A stretch of DNA of 64,000 nucleotides. It comes from Bacteroidia bacterium (GTDB taxonomy: Bacteria; Bacteroidota; Bacteroidia; SXHM01). The stretch lies in contig JAJVIC010000009.1 of the NCBI GenBank assembly GCA_022072225.1, forward strand, positions 982,482 through 1,046,481, written 5' to 3'. Position 1 is the first letter of the stretch. Each line of letters begins with the position of its first letter. The position numbers and the translations under genes were made by a program. Shown in pieces: positions 40,030-51,200 of the stretch. The notes below the pieces were generated by a model. It had not been told where the DNA came from, did no database searches, and saw only the letters and a program-made list of their open reading frames with translations.

Positions 40030-40365
40030 CTACAGCTCATTGTATTTTTTATTTGAATTTCTGCTTTTCTCTACAGGATATTTTGCGGCATTTTTTTTCA
40101 GTTTTGCAGCAATGGCTTCGGTAAGGTCAATGTTATAATGCTTGCTGATGTAAATCAGAAAGATGGCTATGTCGGCCACTTCGTCTTTTACCTTTTCACG
40201 GTCTATATTGGTTTGCTGTTGTTCGGTTTTCCACAAATGCAGTTCCTGCAGTTCAGCTACTTCAATGTTAAGTCCCAACAGCAGATCTTTTATCTGATGA
40301 AATTGCTGCCAGTTGCGTTCATCGCGGAAACTAAGTATCTTTTGTTCTATGTCTTTGAAATCCAT
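40030..40365 (-). CDS. MazG-type nucleotide pyrophosphohydrolase
   Basis: A 111-residue all-alpha NTP-PPase. The metal-binding E..E and E..D motifs are present: LNIEVAELQEL on helix 1 and KVKDEVADIAIFLIYI on helix 2. The length and RDERNWQQFH start fit the dCTPase/RS21-C6 branch, which hydrolyses (d)NTPs, often modified ones, to monophosphates for pool sanitation. It probably forms an operon with rsmH downstream, while the Lhr gene ends 23 bp after its own position on the same strand. Confidence 0.85.
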   Translation of the reverse strand: MDFKDIEQKILSFRDERNWQQFHQIKDLLLGLNIEVAELQELHLWKTEQQQTNIDREKVKDEVADIAIFLIYISKHYNIDLTEAIAAKLKKNAAKYPVEKSRNSNKKYNEL

Positions 40366-40387
40366 TTTAGTTTAATTACACTGTTTT

Positions 40388-43300
40388 TTACCCAATACCT
40401 TTTCCCAGATAAGCCCTCAGCCGTGGCGGAATATTACGCTGCACCAGTGCCTGTCGTACTTGCCATTCACGGCCTTTGAGCGCTTCCATATCAGCAGCAG
40501 GTAGTAATGCAATTTCTTTTCCGTCTTTTACTGCAACAGGTATTCCGTCCATATACAGAATGCGGTTGCCATAAAGTGCAGAAATCCGTTTGCCGGGTGT
40601 GATGATGCCTGTGAGATTTAATGGGTCGGATGCGGAGATAGAAATCAATCTTCCGCTTTTTTCGTCCTTTCTTATTTTGCGTAAAAGTGCTATCGTTTCG
40701 GGCATCGCAAATTGTTCGCCATACATTCCTTCCACAAATCTTCCTCCTCTTATTTCTCCGCGTGCTTCCATGAGGCGGTAAATTTTCACCAACTCACGCC
40801 AGCGCGGTGTAAGGTTTTCTTTCTCGGCAATTCTCCGAAAGACAATGCCGTAACGTTTTAACAATGCTCTTGCAATCATATCGAGAACACGTTTGCCGTT
40901 CCCCTCTCCTTGAGGAGAGGGGGTAGGGGTGAGGTCTTTTGTGGCTGGGATGAGGCTACTCCACCTCCCTGCCTGTTCCATTGTAAACACAATATTGCTT
41001 TTTGTTCTTCCTGCCTGTGTGCTGTATTTGGCGGGAAGTAATAAAGCACGCAAACCTGTAAAAGAGTCGGAAGTAAGCATGCCGCAGGAAACCAATTCGC
41101 TCATGGCTTCTTCGGTTTGCGAGCGCAGCAAGCCGGTGCGTTCCATAATTTCATTAAAGAACATGGCACCGAAAGCGGAAAGCACTTCCTGAACTTTTTT
41201 CGCGTTGTGTGAAAGTTCAATCGGTTTTTCGTTTTGGTTTTCGTTTTTCCAGACACCAAGCGCAGCGCGTGAAACAATGCTTACCGGTGTAGTTTTAACA
41301 GGCCCTGAATTTTTACTGTTGCTGTTGATTCGGAATCTTCCCCATGCAAATTTTCCGCTCAGGCAAAGAATATCCAACCAGTGATGGTCGTAATCGTTCA
41401 CGCGCATGGAAAGAATATCGCTTTCCCATGCTGCCGCCTGTGCTTCGTAGCCTTCTAATTGTTCCAGCACTTTTTCTAATGCCTGCGGACCTTCGCTCTG
41501 TGTGCCTGTTTCCACTTGCTGCCACTGGAACAGGAAACGCATGAAGTCAGCACTGTTCACGGGCTGTATTTCGCTGCGGAGTTTCTTTAAGGTATAACGG
41601 TGAATGCGCGCCAGCAACCTGCGTTCGCACCATTCTAACTCAGTTGCATCGGGTGTAAAACTTCCGCGAAAAACAAAACCCTCGTTTTCCAGAACAGTTA
41701 AAGTCAAATCAATTTCAGAAAGCGGCAAAGCCATTATTTCCGCCAGCGATGAAGCGGTGAGCGGTCCCGACATTTCCAATCTTCCGCGGATTATTTCTGC
41801 TAAAGCATTTTGATTTTCGTTTACACTTTTTAAAATCTTTTCAGGAATTGAAATCTCAGGAACTAATTTTGCTTCCGGATAAACTTTTAATAATTGAGGC
41901 AAGCGCTCTGCCGAAACCCAAAGACGAATATACTGATGCTGTAACACAGTGGCACGTTGCTGAGCAATCAAGTCTTCAAAATATTTTTTCCATCCGTTTT
42001 CTTCCCCTTCTTTTTCAGTGATGAAACCCGAAAGCACCAGTGCATCGTGTAATTCGTCAAAGTTTTCCGCTTCAGGAAATGCTTCTTTCTTCACGGCTTC
42101 AATTGCGCCTTCGTCCAATCTTCCAATATCTTTTGCCTGTTCGGGATCCATCCACCTGCGGTTGCGCACAGCGTTGGTACGTCTTTCTTCCAGCGGTGCA
42201 TCATCCAAAAAGGCATAAGGACGCGCATTTAAAATTCCTGCAGCAAAGGGCGAAGGTTCTTTCAAATCTTTCGCCACCAAATTCAGTTCACCTGCTTTTA
42301 TGGAGCGCAATAAATTTTCCAGTCGTTCAATGTCCATCGCTTCATACAAACAATCGTGAATGGTTTGATTTACTAAAGGATGGTCGGGCACTTCGCGCTC
42401 GCCCTGTATGTTTTCAAAGCAAGCTAATTGGTCTGGAAACACCAACGCAATTAGGTCTTCGCTTTGCATGCGCTGAATTTGCGGAGCCACTTTTTTTCCT
42501 GCCATCCTGCGAAGAACAGCAAGCGCACGCGAAGCATTCCAGCGCCAGCGTATTTCAAAAATGGGAGAATCAAGCATTGCCTGAATCAAAATATGACGCA
42601 CGGTTTGCGCATTCAGGTATTGAAAAACTTCTTCCAGCGGAAAACTGTGTGTAGAGCCCAGTGAAAGAATAATGGAATCTTCTGTTGCTGCTGCCTGTAA
42701 TTCAAAATTAAATTTTTTACAAAAACGTTTTCTTAGTGACAAGCCCCAGGCGCGGTTCATGCGGCTTCCGTAAGGCGAGTGAATGACCAAGTGCATATCG
42801 CCCGCTTCATCAAAAAAACGTTCCATCACCAGCGTTTGCTGCGTAGGCATAACACCCAAAGCGGCTTGTGCCGATGCAAAATAATTCACCAACTGCTCGG
42901 CAGCCGAAGAGGAAATTTGTAAATCAGTTGCGAGTGTTTTTGAGGTTTCTTCCAGTTGCAAATCGTGAATGCTTCCTAATTTTTCCGAAACTTCTTCGCG
43001 CAGGCGCGAAACAGCAAACGATAATTCTGCCGTTCTTCCGGGCGCTTCGCCAAGCCAGAAGGGAATAGTAGGAGGTAAACCGCCTGCGTCTTCCACGCGC
43101 ACTTTTCCTGTTTCCACATTCAATATTCTCCACGATGAATTTCCCAACTGTATAATATCGCCTGCCATGGTTTCAATGGCGAAGTCTTCATTCAGTGTTC
43201 CGATGTAGGCGCCCTGCGGTTCCAGTATAACATCGTAATCAAAATTATCGGGAATGGCTCCGCCCGAAACAATGGCAGTAAGTTTCGCGCCTTTGCGTGC

Positions 43301-44731
43301 GCGTAGCGTGTCGTTCACCATGTTGCGGTGCAGGTAAGCGCTGCGCCTGCCGCGCTTGGTGGCAAAGCCCTCGGAGAGCATGGAAATAATTTCATCAAAT
43401 TCCTTGCGTTCTAAATTACGATAGGGATAGGATTGGCGCACGAGTTCAAATAAATCATCTTCTTTGTATTCATCACACGAAACTTCGGCAACGAGTTGTT
43501 GTGCCAATATATCCAGCGGTTTTTCGGGAATAATTATTTTATCCAGTTCGCTGCGTTTGATGGCATCCATAATAGCAGCGCCTTCGGCTAACTCATCTAA
43601 GGTAAGCGGGAACAAACGGCCTTTCGGTGTTCCTGTAACACTGTGCCCCGAACGTCCAACGCGCTGCAGAAACGCAGCAATGGAACGCGGTGAGCCTACC
43701 TGGCAAACCAAATCAACAGAGCCGATATCAATTCCCAATTCCAGGGAAGCAGTGGCAACCAGCGCGCGCAGCGAGCCGCTTTTCAAACGCTGCTCGGCAT
43801 CAAAGCGGTGGTCTTTGCTCATGCTGCCATGGTGCGCAGTAATGGCATGTTCGCCCAATCGTTCAGTAAGCGTGTGCGCTAACCGTTCGGCTAATCTTCG
43901 CGTGTTTACAAAGATGAGTGTTGTTTTATGTGAAAGAATTAATTCTTCCAGTTTCTGGTAAATCTCGCCCCACACTTCGTTTGCCATTACAGCCGTAAGC
44001 GGTGATGAAGGCAGTTCAATGGCAAGGTCTAAATGGCGTTTGTGACCGGTGTTGATAATTACAGCGGGATTTTCTTTACCGTGTGTTCCGGTGAGAAATT
44101 CCGCCACCTGTTCAATCGGTTTTTGTGTTGCCGAAATTCCGATGCGTTTCAGGGGATGCTTTGTTATTTTCTGCAATCGTTCCAACGAAAGCGCAAGGTG
44201 TGAACCGCGCTTGTCGCCCAACAGCGCGTGGATTTCATCCACAATAACAGTGTGCACAGTAGAGAGTATTTTTCTACCATTCGCAGAAGTCAGCAGGAGG
44301 TAAAGCGATTCGGGTGTTGTAACTAAAATGTGCGGAGGATTTTTTATCATCTCCGTTCTTTCCGATTGTGGTGTATCGCCTGTGCGCACACTTACTTTTA
44401 TTCCCGGTGGAAATAATCCCTGTTCTTCCAACTCGCGCTGAATGCCTGAAAGCGGCACATTCAGGTTGCGCTCAATATCGTTGCTAAGTGCTTTCAGCGG
44501 TGAGATATAAACCACCTGTGTAGCGTTTTCCAAACGAAATTCCAGACTCTGTTTTACCAAATCATCAATGGCCGAAAGAAAAGCTGCCAGCGTTTTACCC
44601 GAGCCGGTTGGCGCGGCAATCAGCGTGTGGTTACCGGCTTTTATTTCTTTCCAGGCAAGGCGCTGCACTTCGGTGGGTTCACCAAGTTTTTTTACGAACC
44701 AGGATTCAACGGCAGGGTGGAATTGAGACAT
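40388..44731 (-). CDS. lhr: Full-length Lhr-type DEAD/H helicase with an in-frame repeat insertion
   Basis: A 1447-residue superfamily 2 helicase, a 3'-5' ATP-dependent translocase linked to DNA repair. Motif I APTGSGKTLAAFL, motif II VDEIHALLG, motif III SATQ and motif VI QRVGRSGH are all present in the first 400 residues. The Lhr-core winged helix and a 500-residue C-terminal domain follow. Near residues 1264-1279 the segment DLTPTPSPQGEGNGKR is encoded by an intergenic repeat word (CCCCTCTCCTTGAGGAGAGG). The first 800 residues suffice for activity in known Lhr proteins, so the insertion may be tolerated. Confidence 0.9.
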   Translation of the reverse strand: MSQFHPAVESWFVKKLGEPTEVQRLAWKEIKAGNHTLIAAPTGSGKTLAAFLSAIDDLVKQSLEFRLENATQVVYISPLKALSNDIERNLNVPLSGIQRELEEQGLFPPGIKVSVRTGDTPQSERTEMIKNPPHILVTTPESLYLLLTSANGRKILSTVHTVIVDEIHALLGDKRGSHLALSLERLQKITKHPLKRIGISATQKPIEQVAEFLTGTHGKENPAVIINTGHKRHLDLAIELPSSPLTAVMANEVWGEIYQKLEELILSHKTTLIFVNTRRLAERLAHTLTERLGEHAITAHHGSMSKDHRFDAEQRLKSGSLRALVATASLELGIDIGSVDLVCQVGSPRSIAAFLQRVGRSGHSVTGTPKGRLFPLTLDELAEGAAIMDAIKRSELDKIIIPEKPLDILAQQLVAEVSCDEYKEDDLFELVRQSYPYRNLERKEFDEIISMLSEGFATKRGRRSAYLHRNMVNDTLRARKGAKLTAIVSGGAIPDNFDYDVILEPQGAYIGTLNEDFAIETMAGDIIQLGNSSWRILNVETGKVRVEDAGGLPPTIPFWLGEAPGRTAELSFAVSRLREEVSEKLGSIHDLQLEETSKTLATDLQISSSAAEQLVNYFASAQAALGVMPTQQTLVMERFFDEAGDMHLVIHSPYGSRMNRAWGLSLRKRFCKKFNFELQAAATEDSIILSLGSTHSFPLEEVFQYLNAQTVRHILIQAMLDSPIFEIRWRWNASRALAVLRRMAGKKVAPQIQRMQSEDLIALVFPDQLACFENIQGEREVPDHPLVNQTIHDCLYEAMDIERLENLLRSIKAGELNLVAKDLKEPSPFAAGILNARPYAFLDDAPLEERRTNAVRNRRWMDPEQAKDIGRLDEGAIEAVKKEAFPEAENFDELHDALVLSGFITEKEGEENGWKKYFEDLIAQQRATVLQHQYIRLWVSAERLPQLLKVYPEAKLVPEISIPEKILKSVNENQNALAEIIRGRLEMSGPLTASSLAEIMALPLSEIDLTLTVLENEGFVFRGSFTPDATELEWCERRLLARIHRYTLKKLRSEIQPVNSADFMRFLFQWQQVETGTQSEGPQALEKVLEQLEGYEAQAAAWESDILSMRVNDYDHHWLDILCLSGKFAWGRFRINSNSKNSGPVKTTPVSIVSRAALGVWKNENQNEKPIELSHNAKKVQEVLSAFGAMFFNEIMERTGLLRSQTEEAMSELVSCGMLTSDSFTGLRALLLPAKYSTQAGRTKSNIVFTMEQAGRWSSLIPATKDLTPTPSPQGEGNGKRVLDMIARALLKRYGIVFRRIAEKENLTPRWRELVKIYRLMEARGEIRGGRFVEGMYGEQFAMPETIALLRKIRKDEKSGRLISISASDPLNLTGIITPGKRISALYGNRILYMDGIPVAVKDGKEIALLPAADMEALKGREWQVRQALVQRNIPPRLRAYLGKGIG
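40896..40940. repeat. CCTCTCC/GGAGAGG hairpin repeat inside the Lhr gene
   Basis: CCCCTCTCCTTGAGGAGAGG continues as GGGTAGGGGTGAGGT. It matches the hairpin units of 30497-30841 almost base for base and is read in frame in the helicase. Confidence 0.75.
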
Positions 44732-44774
44732 CAGTTATGTTGTGTTGAAATGCTACTGCTTAGTGTTCGAATAA

Positions 44775-47700
44775 CTAATCCTCTTCAGGTTTTCTTATCA
44801 GTACAAGTTTACCGGTTTGCGAATATTCGTCATCCGTTAAATCGATAGCGCGGATATGATAAACATATACCCCCTGAGGAGCTAATCTTCCACTACTGCG
44901 TACGGTACCATCCCAGCCGTTGATGGTGTCAGTACCTGTATAAATTTTTTCGCCCCAACGATCGAAAACGTACCATTCCAGATTTCGGAATCCCAACCCT
45001 TCGGGTTTGAAGACATCATTAATTCCGTCACCATTCGGAGTAAAAGCGTTGGGTGCATAAATAACAAAATCAGGTTCAATCGTAACCGTTTCAATAGCAG
45101 TGTCGCTGCAACCATAGCTGTTCCAAACTATCAGTGATGTAAACATGTTTCCGAAAGTTTCATAATCATATATCGGATGTTGTTCGTTGGATGTATCATT
45201 GGCGAGTGTTGGTTCACCAAAATCCCAATGCCATACTACAGGGTTAATGCTATAGTCTGTAAACTCAACCTGTGGGTTAAGAAGTGTGGTAGAAAGCGGT
45301 GAAAATGTAAAGGCTGCCTGTGGAATAGGATAAACTTCAATTACATCGTCAAACACTGTGTCACCCTTGCAACCATACTCACTGAATACCTGAAGTGACA
45401 CATCAATGAAGGTTGAAGAAAAATTATCATCGTTATAGTAACAATGCACAGGATTTTGCACATCAGTAAGCGTAAGGTCGCCAAGATTCCAGTTCCACAA
45501 GACAATGTTACCCGATGCAATGTTGGAAAGGTCACGAAAATTAACACACAAAGGCTGGCAGCCCGCCAGTGTGTCTAATGAAAAGTCGGGAACAGGATTA
45601 GGATATACCGTAACAGTTTGGGTAAGCGAGTCGCGGCAACCGTGTCCTGAAACTACCAATAGTTCAGCATCCCAGTCGCCATCAGAAGGGTAAACGTGAT
45701 TGGCGTTAACAGCTGTTTCGGGCGGGGTACCGTCACCGTAATCCCATAACCAGGTAACAATGTTCTCAGGAAAACCAATACTGCTGGTATTTTGAAACGA
45801 AGCGGGAAACTCATCGCATACAGGATCCACCGTAAACTGAGCCACCGGCAACTCATATACTGAGACCGGAACAGATATTGAATCGCGGCAACCCTCAGGG
45901 CTGGTAACTAATAATTGAATGTCGTATTGTCCTGTATTGGCATAGAGGTGAGTTGGGTCCTGACTGAAATCAATGGCAGTGCCATCATCAAAATCCCACT
46001 CGTAAGTATTTATGCTTCCCGATGAGAGATTTATGGGAACAACATCGAGCAAGTGGCAAACACTTTGTACAGTAAAGTCGGCAGTGGGCACAGGAAACAT
46101 TTCTATTTGTCCTAAAGCGGTGTCGGCACAACTCAGGTTACTCGAATATGCAATAAGCATTACATCATAAATTCCGGCAGCAGGAAAATTGTGCAGCGGT
46201 GAAAATGCGCTGGAAGCAGTATTGTCGCTGAAAGTCCAGTACCATGCATCCAATGTTCCCATGGTTGGATCAAGTGAAGTGTTGGTAAATACTGCAGAAG
46301 CATTGGCGCAGGTATCAAAGGTTGTAAATTGTGCTGTTGGTGCATCAAATACAAATACTTGCCGGGTGATAGTATCGTTGCAGCCATCGGGTGTAATGCC
46401 TACTAACCGTATGTCAAATGTATCGGAAGACGCATAGGTATAGGTTGGGCTTTGAGTATTATCGAAAGCACTGCCGTCTCCAAAATCCCATTCCCATTGA
46501 GCGTTTCCAACGCTCTGGTTTATGAACTCAACAGGATTTGGAAAGCAAACATTTGATGCAATGAAATCAACTTCTACTGAAGGATAAATATCAATTGTGT
46601 CCTGAAACATGCTGCTGCAACCCATAATTGAGTTGAATACTTCCAGTACTACAGGGTAGGAGTTTGGTAATGAATAATAATGTGATGCATCCCATGTGGA
46701 AGCACTTATTCCATCGCCAAAATTCCAAACAATTGTTCCAATGGTGTCGTTACTTGCATTGGTTGATGTATTGGTGAAAACTGCTTCACTGTTCAGGCAG
46801 GTATTGGTAAAGGTAAAGGATGCCGTAGGATAATCATATACATTTACCTGTTGGGTAATGCTGTCAATGCAGCCGCTGTTACTGGTGGCGATTAGTTTAA
46901 CATCATACGTTCCGGCAGCTGCATAAATAGTTGAAGGATTGTAGGAGGTAGAAGTGTTACCGTCACCAAAATCCCACTGAAAGCTGCTGACTGTTGCAGG
47001 TGGATTAATGCTGGTAGTATTATTGAAAAATGTAGTATTGTTCAGACATACATCGTTATTGAAAAATGCAGTTTGCAAATTCTGGTCGTCCCACACATAA
47101 ATATCAATAGTATCCAACAGGTTGCAGGCCCCAGATATGTTTTCGTAAATAAGTTGCATGGTCTCAGTCCCTTCGCTTTGTCCGTCATTAATAGGGTCAA
47201 TAACTACGGTAATACATTGCTGCCCTGCCGGAATGGTAATGGTTGATGGTATATTAACATAATCGACTCCATTAACTGCGGTACCTCCAAATGTAAGGTT
47301 TACATCAAATGGCGCAGCAGTACTTCCCTGTCTGCAAAAATCAACCGAAATAGTTTTACAGCCCTCAATAGGATTTACTCCGTTTTGAATAGCATCGGTT
47401 ACAACTGCATTGTTAACCCCGCAGTCCATGCTGTTTTCTGCGATGAATACCCCTGCATCAAAAATGCAGTCAATAATATCTGCAACCGCAATTTTTATGT
47501 GATATTCCGAGCAAGGTTGTACATCTGCACTTGCTGTAAGTACATCGGTAAATCCATCATATTGTATGCTGGCTCCACCGTTGTTATTGTTGTATAGCGC
47601 ACTGTTGTTGTTTTGGTTTATGTTCTGGATGTTTACCGGTGTATTGCCGTTTACAACTGCAAGATTTTGTGTGCCTGCAATGCCGGGACCGCTTATCATA

Positions 47701-48158
47701 ATTACCATTCCGTCTGCAAACTCGCGGGTAATGTATTCTGGATATTCTTCGGAAGCAAATACATATGAGAAAGTTAGCGGAGTGCAGGTAGGAACAATAT
47801 CAAATTCGAGGATACACGCATCATAGCTCGTGTTGTTTCCAGAAATAGCAGAAACCGAAGGGTCGCCCTGAGAATTGTTGCAACTTCCTGCTCCTGCATC
47901 GCTGTTAGGTCCATTTGCTAAAGATGCATCACCGCTTGTTAATAATATGCCGGTGTTTATTCCGATGTTGGTGGCTGTGCCGTCAAAATATGCGTTGGCA
48001 ATCTGCGGGCAGTTCATAATAACATTGCTTACAACAATGCCGTCAGCAACGATTACATCAACTAACTGGTCGGGTGTATAGGTATTATCGGTTACTAACT
48101 GCGCGGAAGCACTATGTGAGAGGAGTAGAGCTAATAGTATAAATTTTATCCGCTGCAT
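44775..48158 (-). CDS. Giant T9SS type B protein with choice-of-anchor L, Calx-beta and PKD domains
   Basis: A 1127-residue exported protein. Signal peptide 1-19 (HSASAQ). A choice-of-anchor L domain follows (residues about 25-245: YTPDQLVDVIVADGIVVSN, FASEEYPEYI, SGPGI). A Calx-beta-like domain is next (AVNGVDYVNIPSTITIPAG ... EGTETMQL). About eight PKD domains come after, each with a WDFGDG-type core and a VxLxxxxxxGCxDS end. The C-terminal gliding-type sorting domain (YAPNAFTPNGDGINDVFKPE ... FDRWGEKIY ... GVYVYHI) marks secretion by T9SS with PorP/SprF attachment. It probably acts as a surface adhesin or cell-wall scaffold. Confidence 0.88.
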   Translation of the reverse strand: MQRIKFILLALLLSHSASAQLVTDNTYTPDQLVDVIVADGIVVSNVIMNCPQIANAYFDGTATNIGINTGILLTSGDASLANGPNSDAGAGSCNNSQGDPSVSAISGNNTSYDACILEFDIVPTCTPLTFSYVFASEEYPEYITREFADGMVIMISGPGIAGTQNLAVVNGNTPVNIQNINQNNNSALYNNNNGGASIQYDGFTDVLTASADVQPCSEYHIKIAVADIIDCIFDAGVFIAENSMDCGVNNAVVTDAIQNGVNPIEGCKTISVDFCRQGSTAAPFDVNLTFGGTAVNGVDYVNIPSTITIPAGQQCITVVIDPINDGQSEGTETMQLIYENISGACNLLDTIDIYVWDDQNLQTAFFNNDVCLNNTTFFNNTTSINPPATVSSFQWDFGDGNTSTSYNPSTIYAAAGTYDVKLIATSNSGCIDSITQQVNVYDYPTASFTFTNTCLNSEAVFTNTSTNASNDTIGTIVWNFGDGISASTWDASHYYSLPNSYPVVLEVFNSIMGCSSMFQDTIDIYPSVEVDFIASNVCFPNPVEFINQSVGNAQWEWDFGDGSAFDNTQSPTYTYASSDTFDIRLVGITPDGCNDTITRQVFVFDAPTAQFTTFDTCANASAVFTNTSLDPTMGTLDAWYWTFSDNTASSAFSPLHNFPAAGIYDVMLIAYSSNLSCADTALGQIEMFPVPTADFTVQSVCHLLDVVPINLSSGSINTYEWDFDDGTAIDFSQDPTHLYANTGQYDIQLLVTSPEGCRDSISVPVSVYELPVAQFTVDPVCDEFPASFQNTSSIGFPENIVTWLWDYGDGTPPETAVNANHVYPSDGDWDAELLVVSGHGCRDSLTQTVTVYPNPVPDFSLDTLAGCQPLCVNFRDLSNIASGNIVLWNWNLGDLTLTDVQNPVHCYYNDDNFSSTFIDVSLQVFSEYGCKGDTVFDDVIEVYPIPQAAFTFSPLSTTLLNPQVEFTDYSINPVVWHWDFGEPTLANDTSNEQHPIYDYETFGNMFTSLIVWNSYGCSDTAIETVTIEPDFVIYAPNAFTPNGDGINDVFKPEGLGFRNLEWYVFDRWGEKIYTGTDTINGWDGTVRSSGRLAPQGVYVYHIRAIDLTDDEYSQTGKLVLIRKPEED

Positions 48159-48170
48159 TTTATATTTTAT

Positions 48171-48200
48171 TCTCTGCGCCTTCGCGTTTCTGCGATGAAA
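48171..48200. repeat. CTGCGCCTTCGCGTTTCTGCG word repeat
   Basis: TCTCTGCGCCTTCGCGTTTC followed by TGCGATG is a right-arm member of the word family at 5007, 8721 and 52595. It lies between the two PKD genes, just upstream of the second. Confidence 0.5.
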
Positions 48201-48204
48201 AAAA

Positions 48205-51200
48205 CTAACGTAACAACATCACATAGCCGTAGAATTTATGCTCGGCTTTTACCAAGTCTAAAACCGTTATGGTATAAACGTACATATCCTGTTTTGCTTT
48301 TTCTCCGTTGCGTTGTATTGTTCCATCCCAGCCGCTTTCAATATCTTCTGTATAATAGAGAAGTTCACCCCAGCGGTCGAAAATGCGCATCTGTTGCGCG
48401 GTTATGCCGGTACCGTTAATCGTGAACCTGTCGTTAACTCCGTTTGCATTTGGGCTGAATGCGTTGGGAATGTATATTACCACATCAGGATTGATAATCA
48501 CATCTGAACGCAAGGTGTCAGAGCAGCGGTAATCATTGTAAACAACTTGTGTAATTGTAAACACACCTGTATCTAAATAGTTATAAACCGGGTTTTGGAA
48601 CGTAGAGGTATTATTAACCTGATTATCGCCAAAGTGCCAACTCCATTGTGTTGCTTCCTGCGATAAATCGGTAAATTCGATTTGAGGATAAACAACAGTT
48701 GTAACCTGAGGCGAAAATGTAAAGCCTGCTTTCGGGATTGGGTAAACGGTGATGTAGTTTTCTTTTCTCAATATAGTTTCGCAACCCTGATCAGATGTTA
48801 CTTGAAGAGTTACATCAAAAATGGCTGGCATTGTTGTAGAAAAATTGATAAAGGCATACGTTGGATTTTGTTCCGTAGAAGATCCTACATCACCAAAAGT
48901 CCAGTTCCATGAAGCATTTACGCCTGTCAGAATTCCGGATAAATCCTGAAAATCTACAAACAGTGGAGAGCAGCCTTCTTCTGGTTCTCCTATAAAATCC
49001 ACAACAGGATTAGGGTGAACAACTACTGTTTTAATGATTGAGTCAACGCAGCCATCATTGGATATTACGGTATGTACCACATTGTAATTGCCAGGATTTG
49101 CATAGAGGTGCGAGGCAGATGCGTTGTTATCAAATGGAGTGGCATCAGCAAAGTTCCATTGCCAGCTTACTATTGTTCCGGGCGCAGGTGTGGTAGATAA
49201 ATCGGTAAAATCTGTAATCGTTTCATGGCAAACGTTTTCAAAAGTAAAATCAGCCTGAGGTTGTGAGTAAATGGTTACAGATTGTGAAACAGAGTCAATG
49301 CATCCGTAGATAGTGGTTGCAATCAGTGTTGCATCATAATTTCCGGGAGCAGGATAGGAATGGCTGATATTCATATTGAAATTATGTGGGCTTCCGTCAC
49401 CGAAGTTCCAGTCCCAGTCAGAAATTTCTCCTTGCGAAAGGTTGGTAAAATCCATTGGTGTGTTAAGGCAAACATTGTTGAACGAAAAGTCAACAAGCGG
49501 TTGCGGATATACATAAACTGAGTCAATAAGAGTGTCTGAACAAACAAGGTTGTCAGACCAGGTAATCAAACGTATGTAATAAGTGCCGGCAGTATTGTAA
49601 ACATGTTGTGGTTCCCAATCAGTAGAGTTAACAGGGCTACCATCGCCAAAATCCCATTCCCATTCATTAATTAAAAACGGAGGTGAAATAGTGCTTTGGT
49701 TGGTGAAATTTACTGGCTCTCCTTCACAGGCATTATTGAAACTGAATTGAGTTTGTGGTTGTGCGGTAACTGTGACTACTTGTGTAATTGAATCAACACA
49801 ACCGTCACTGCTGGTAACGGTAAGCGTAGTGTTGTAATTTCCCGAAGAAATAAAAATATGTGAAGGTGAATTAATGTAAAGCGGTATTGAATTATCGCCA
49901 AAATTCCATGTTGAATTACTGATAGTGCCTTGCGAAGTGTTGGTAAAAACTACGGGGTTTCCGTGACAAACATCTGTGTAAGTATAGTCGGCTGTCGGTA
50001 AGGGCGAAACTACAACAGGAGCAGTAAAGGTATCGGTGCAGGCTAAATTTTGTGAATAGCAGATGAGTGTGGCGTTATAATTTCCGGCAGGATAACTGTG
50101 TGCAGCATCCCAAATTGTTGTGTTTGGTGGCGAACCATCGCCAAAATCCCAACTCCAGGCTCCAATGGTATTTGGAAAAAGTGTTCCGTTCTCAAAGTTT
50201 ACCTGAAAAGACTCACAGACAGGCGGAGCTGTAAAGTTTGCAACCGGATAAGGATTAATGTCAACAGGTTTTGTAATTGTTCCTTCGCAGTTGTTAGAGG
50301 TAACGGTTGTCAGGGTCACACTGTAAATTCCGCTGCTGGCATAGGTGTGCGTGGGATTTTGTAAGACTGAGGTATTGCCGTCACCAAAATCCCAGTCCCA
50401 TGAAACAATAGTTCCTATGTTTGAATTGGTAATATCGGTAAACTGAATTTGTTCACCCGGACATGCAATAGTGTTTGTGAAATCTGTATTGATAGCTGTA
50501 GCTGCAATATCAGCCGAAACAGTTACCTGGCAACCCGTAACTGCTGTTAACAGACAGGAATATTGTGCTCCGTTAATAGGATTTGAAACCTGAATACTTT
50601 GTGAAGTTGCCCCTGTGTTCCATTGGTATTCAAAGCCGCTTGGTGCAGTAAGTGTAGCCACATTACTGTTGGCAGGGCAATAATCAACAGCCAGTTCCAG
50701 AGGATTGCACTCCGCTACAATGTAGGCGTATCCAAAGTGCCCACCCAATGCACAATCTCCGGTTGAAAATTCAATCGTAATATTCTGCCCGATATAGGCC
50801 GAAAGATCAATTCCCACAGGTGTCCAGGCGCGATAACGCACACCACCGCAATTTCTGAAACCCTGAATATTAGCTGCAGCAGTAACGGCATAATATCCAC
50901 ACTGCTGACTAACTAATTGGCCGTTTGCATTTAAAACCCTTATTTCAAAACGCGGCTGGTCTGCCACTGAGTGTCCGGGATCTTCCAGTACAACCGCATA
51001 TTGGTAAGTGAACAATGCACTGGCTGCAGTTACATTGTAGGTATATAAAAGGCGTTCAGCTTCTGCACCTACGTTGCTGTTACCCAGTCGAGCAGATGCT
51101 GCATAGCCAGGAGCCACTAATGTAATGTCATTGCAGGCAATAGGGTCAGTTCCTGCCCCGGTCATAATGGTGTGGCGTCCATTTACAATTCCTACTGAAG

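Noticed and set aside
42040-42654. Long plus-strand frames opposite Lhr and other large genes
   Set aside because: These are shadows of strongly supported genes on the other strand, without homology or start context.
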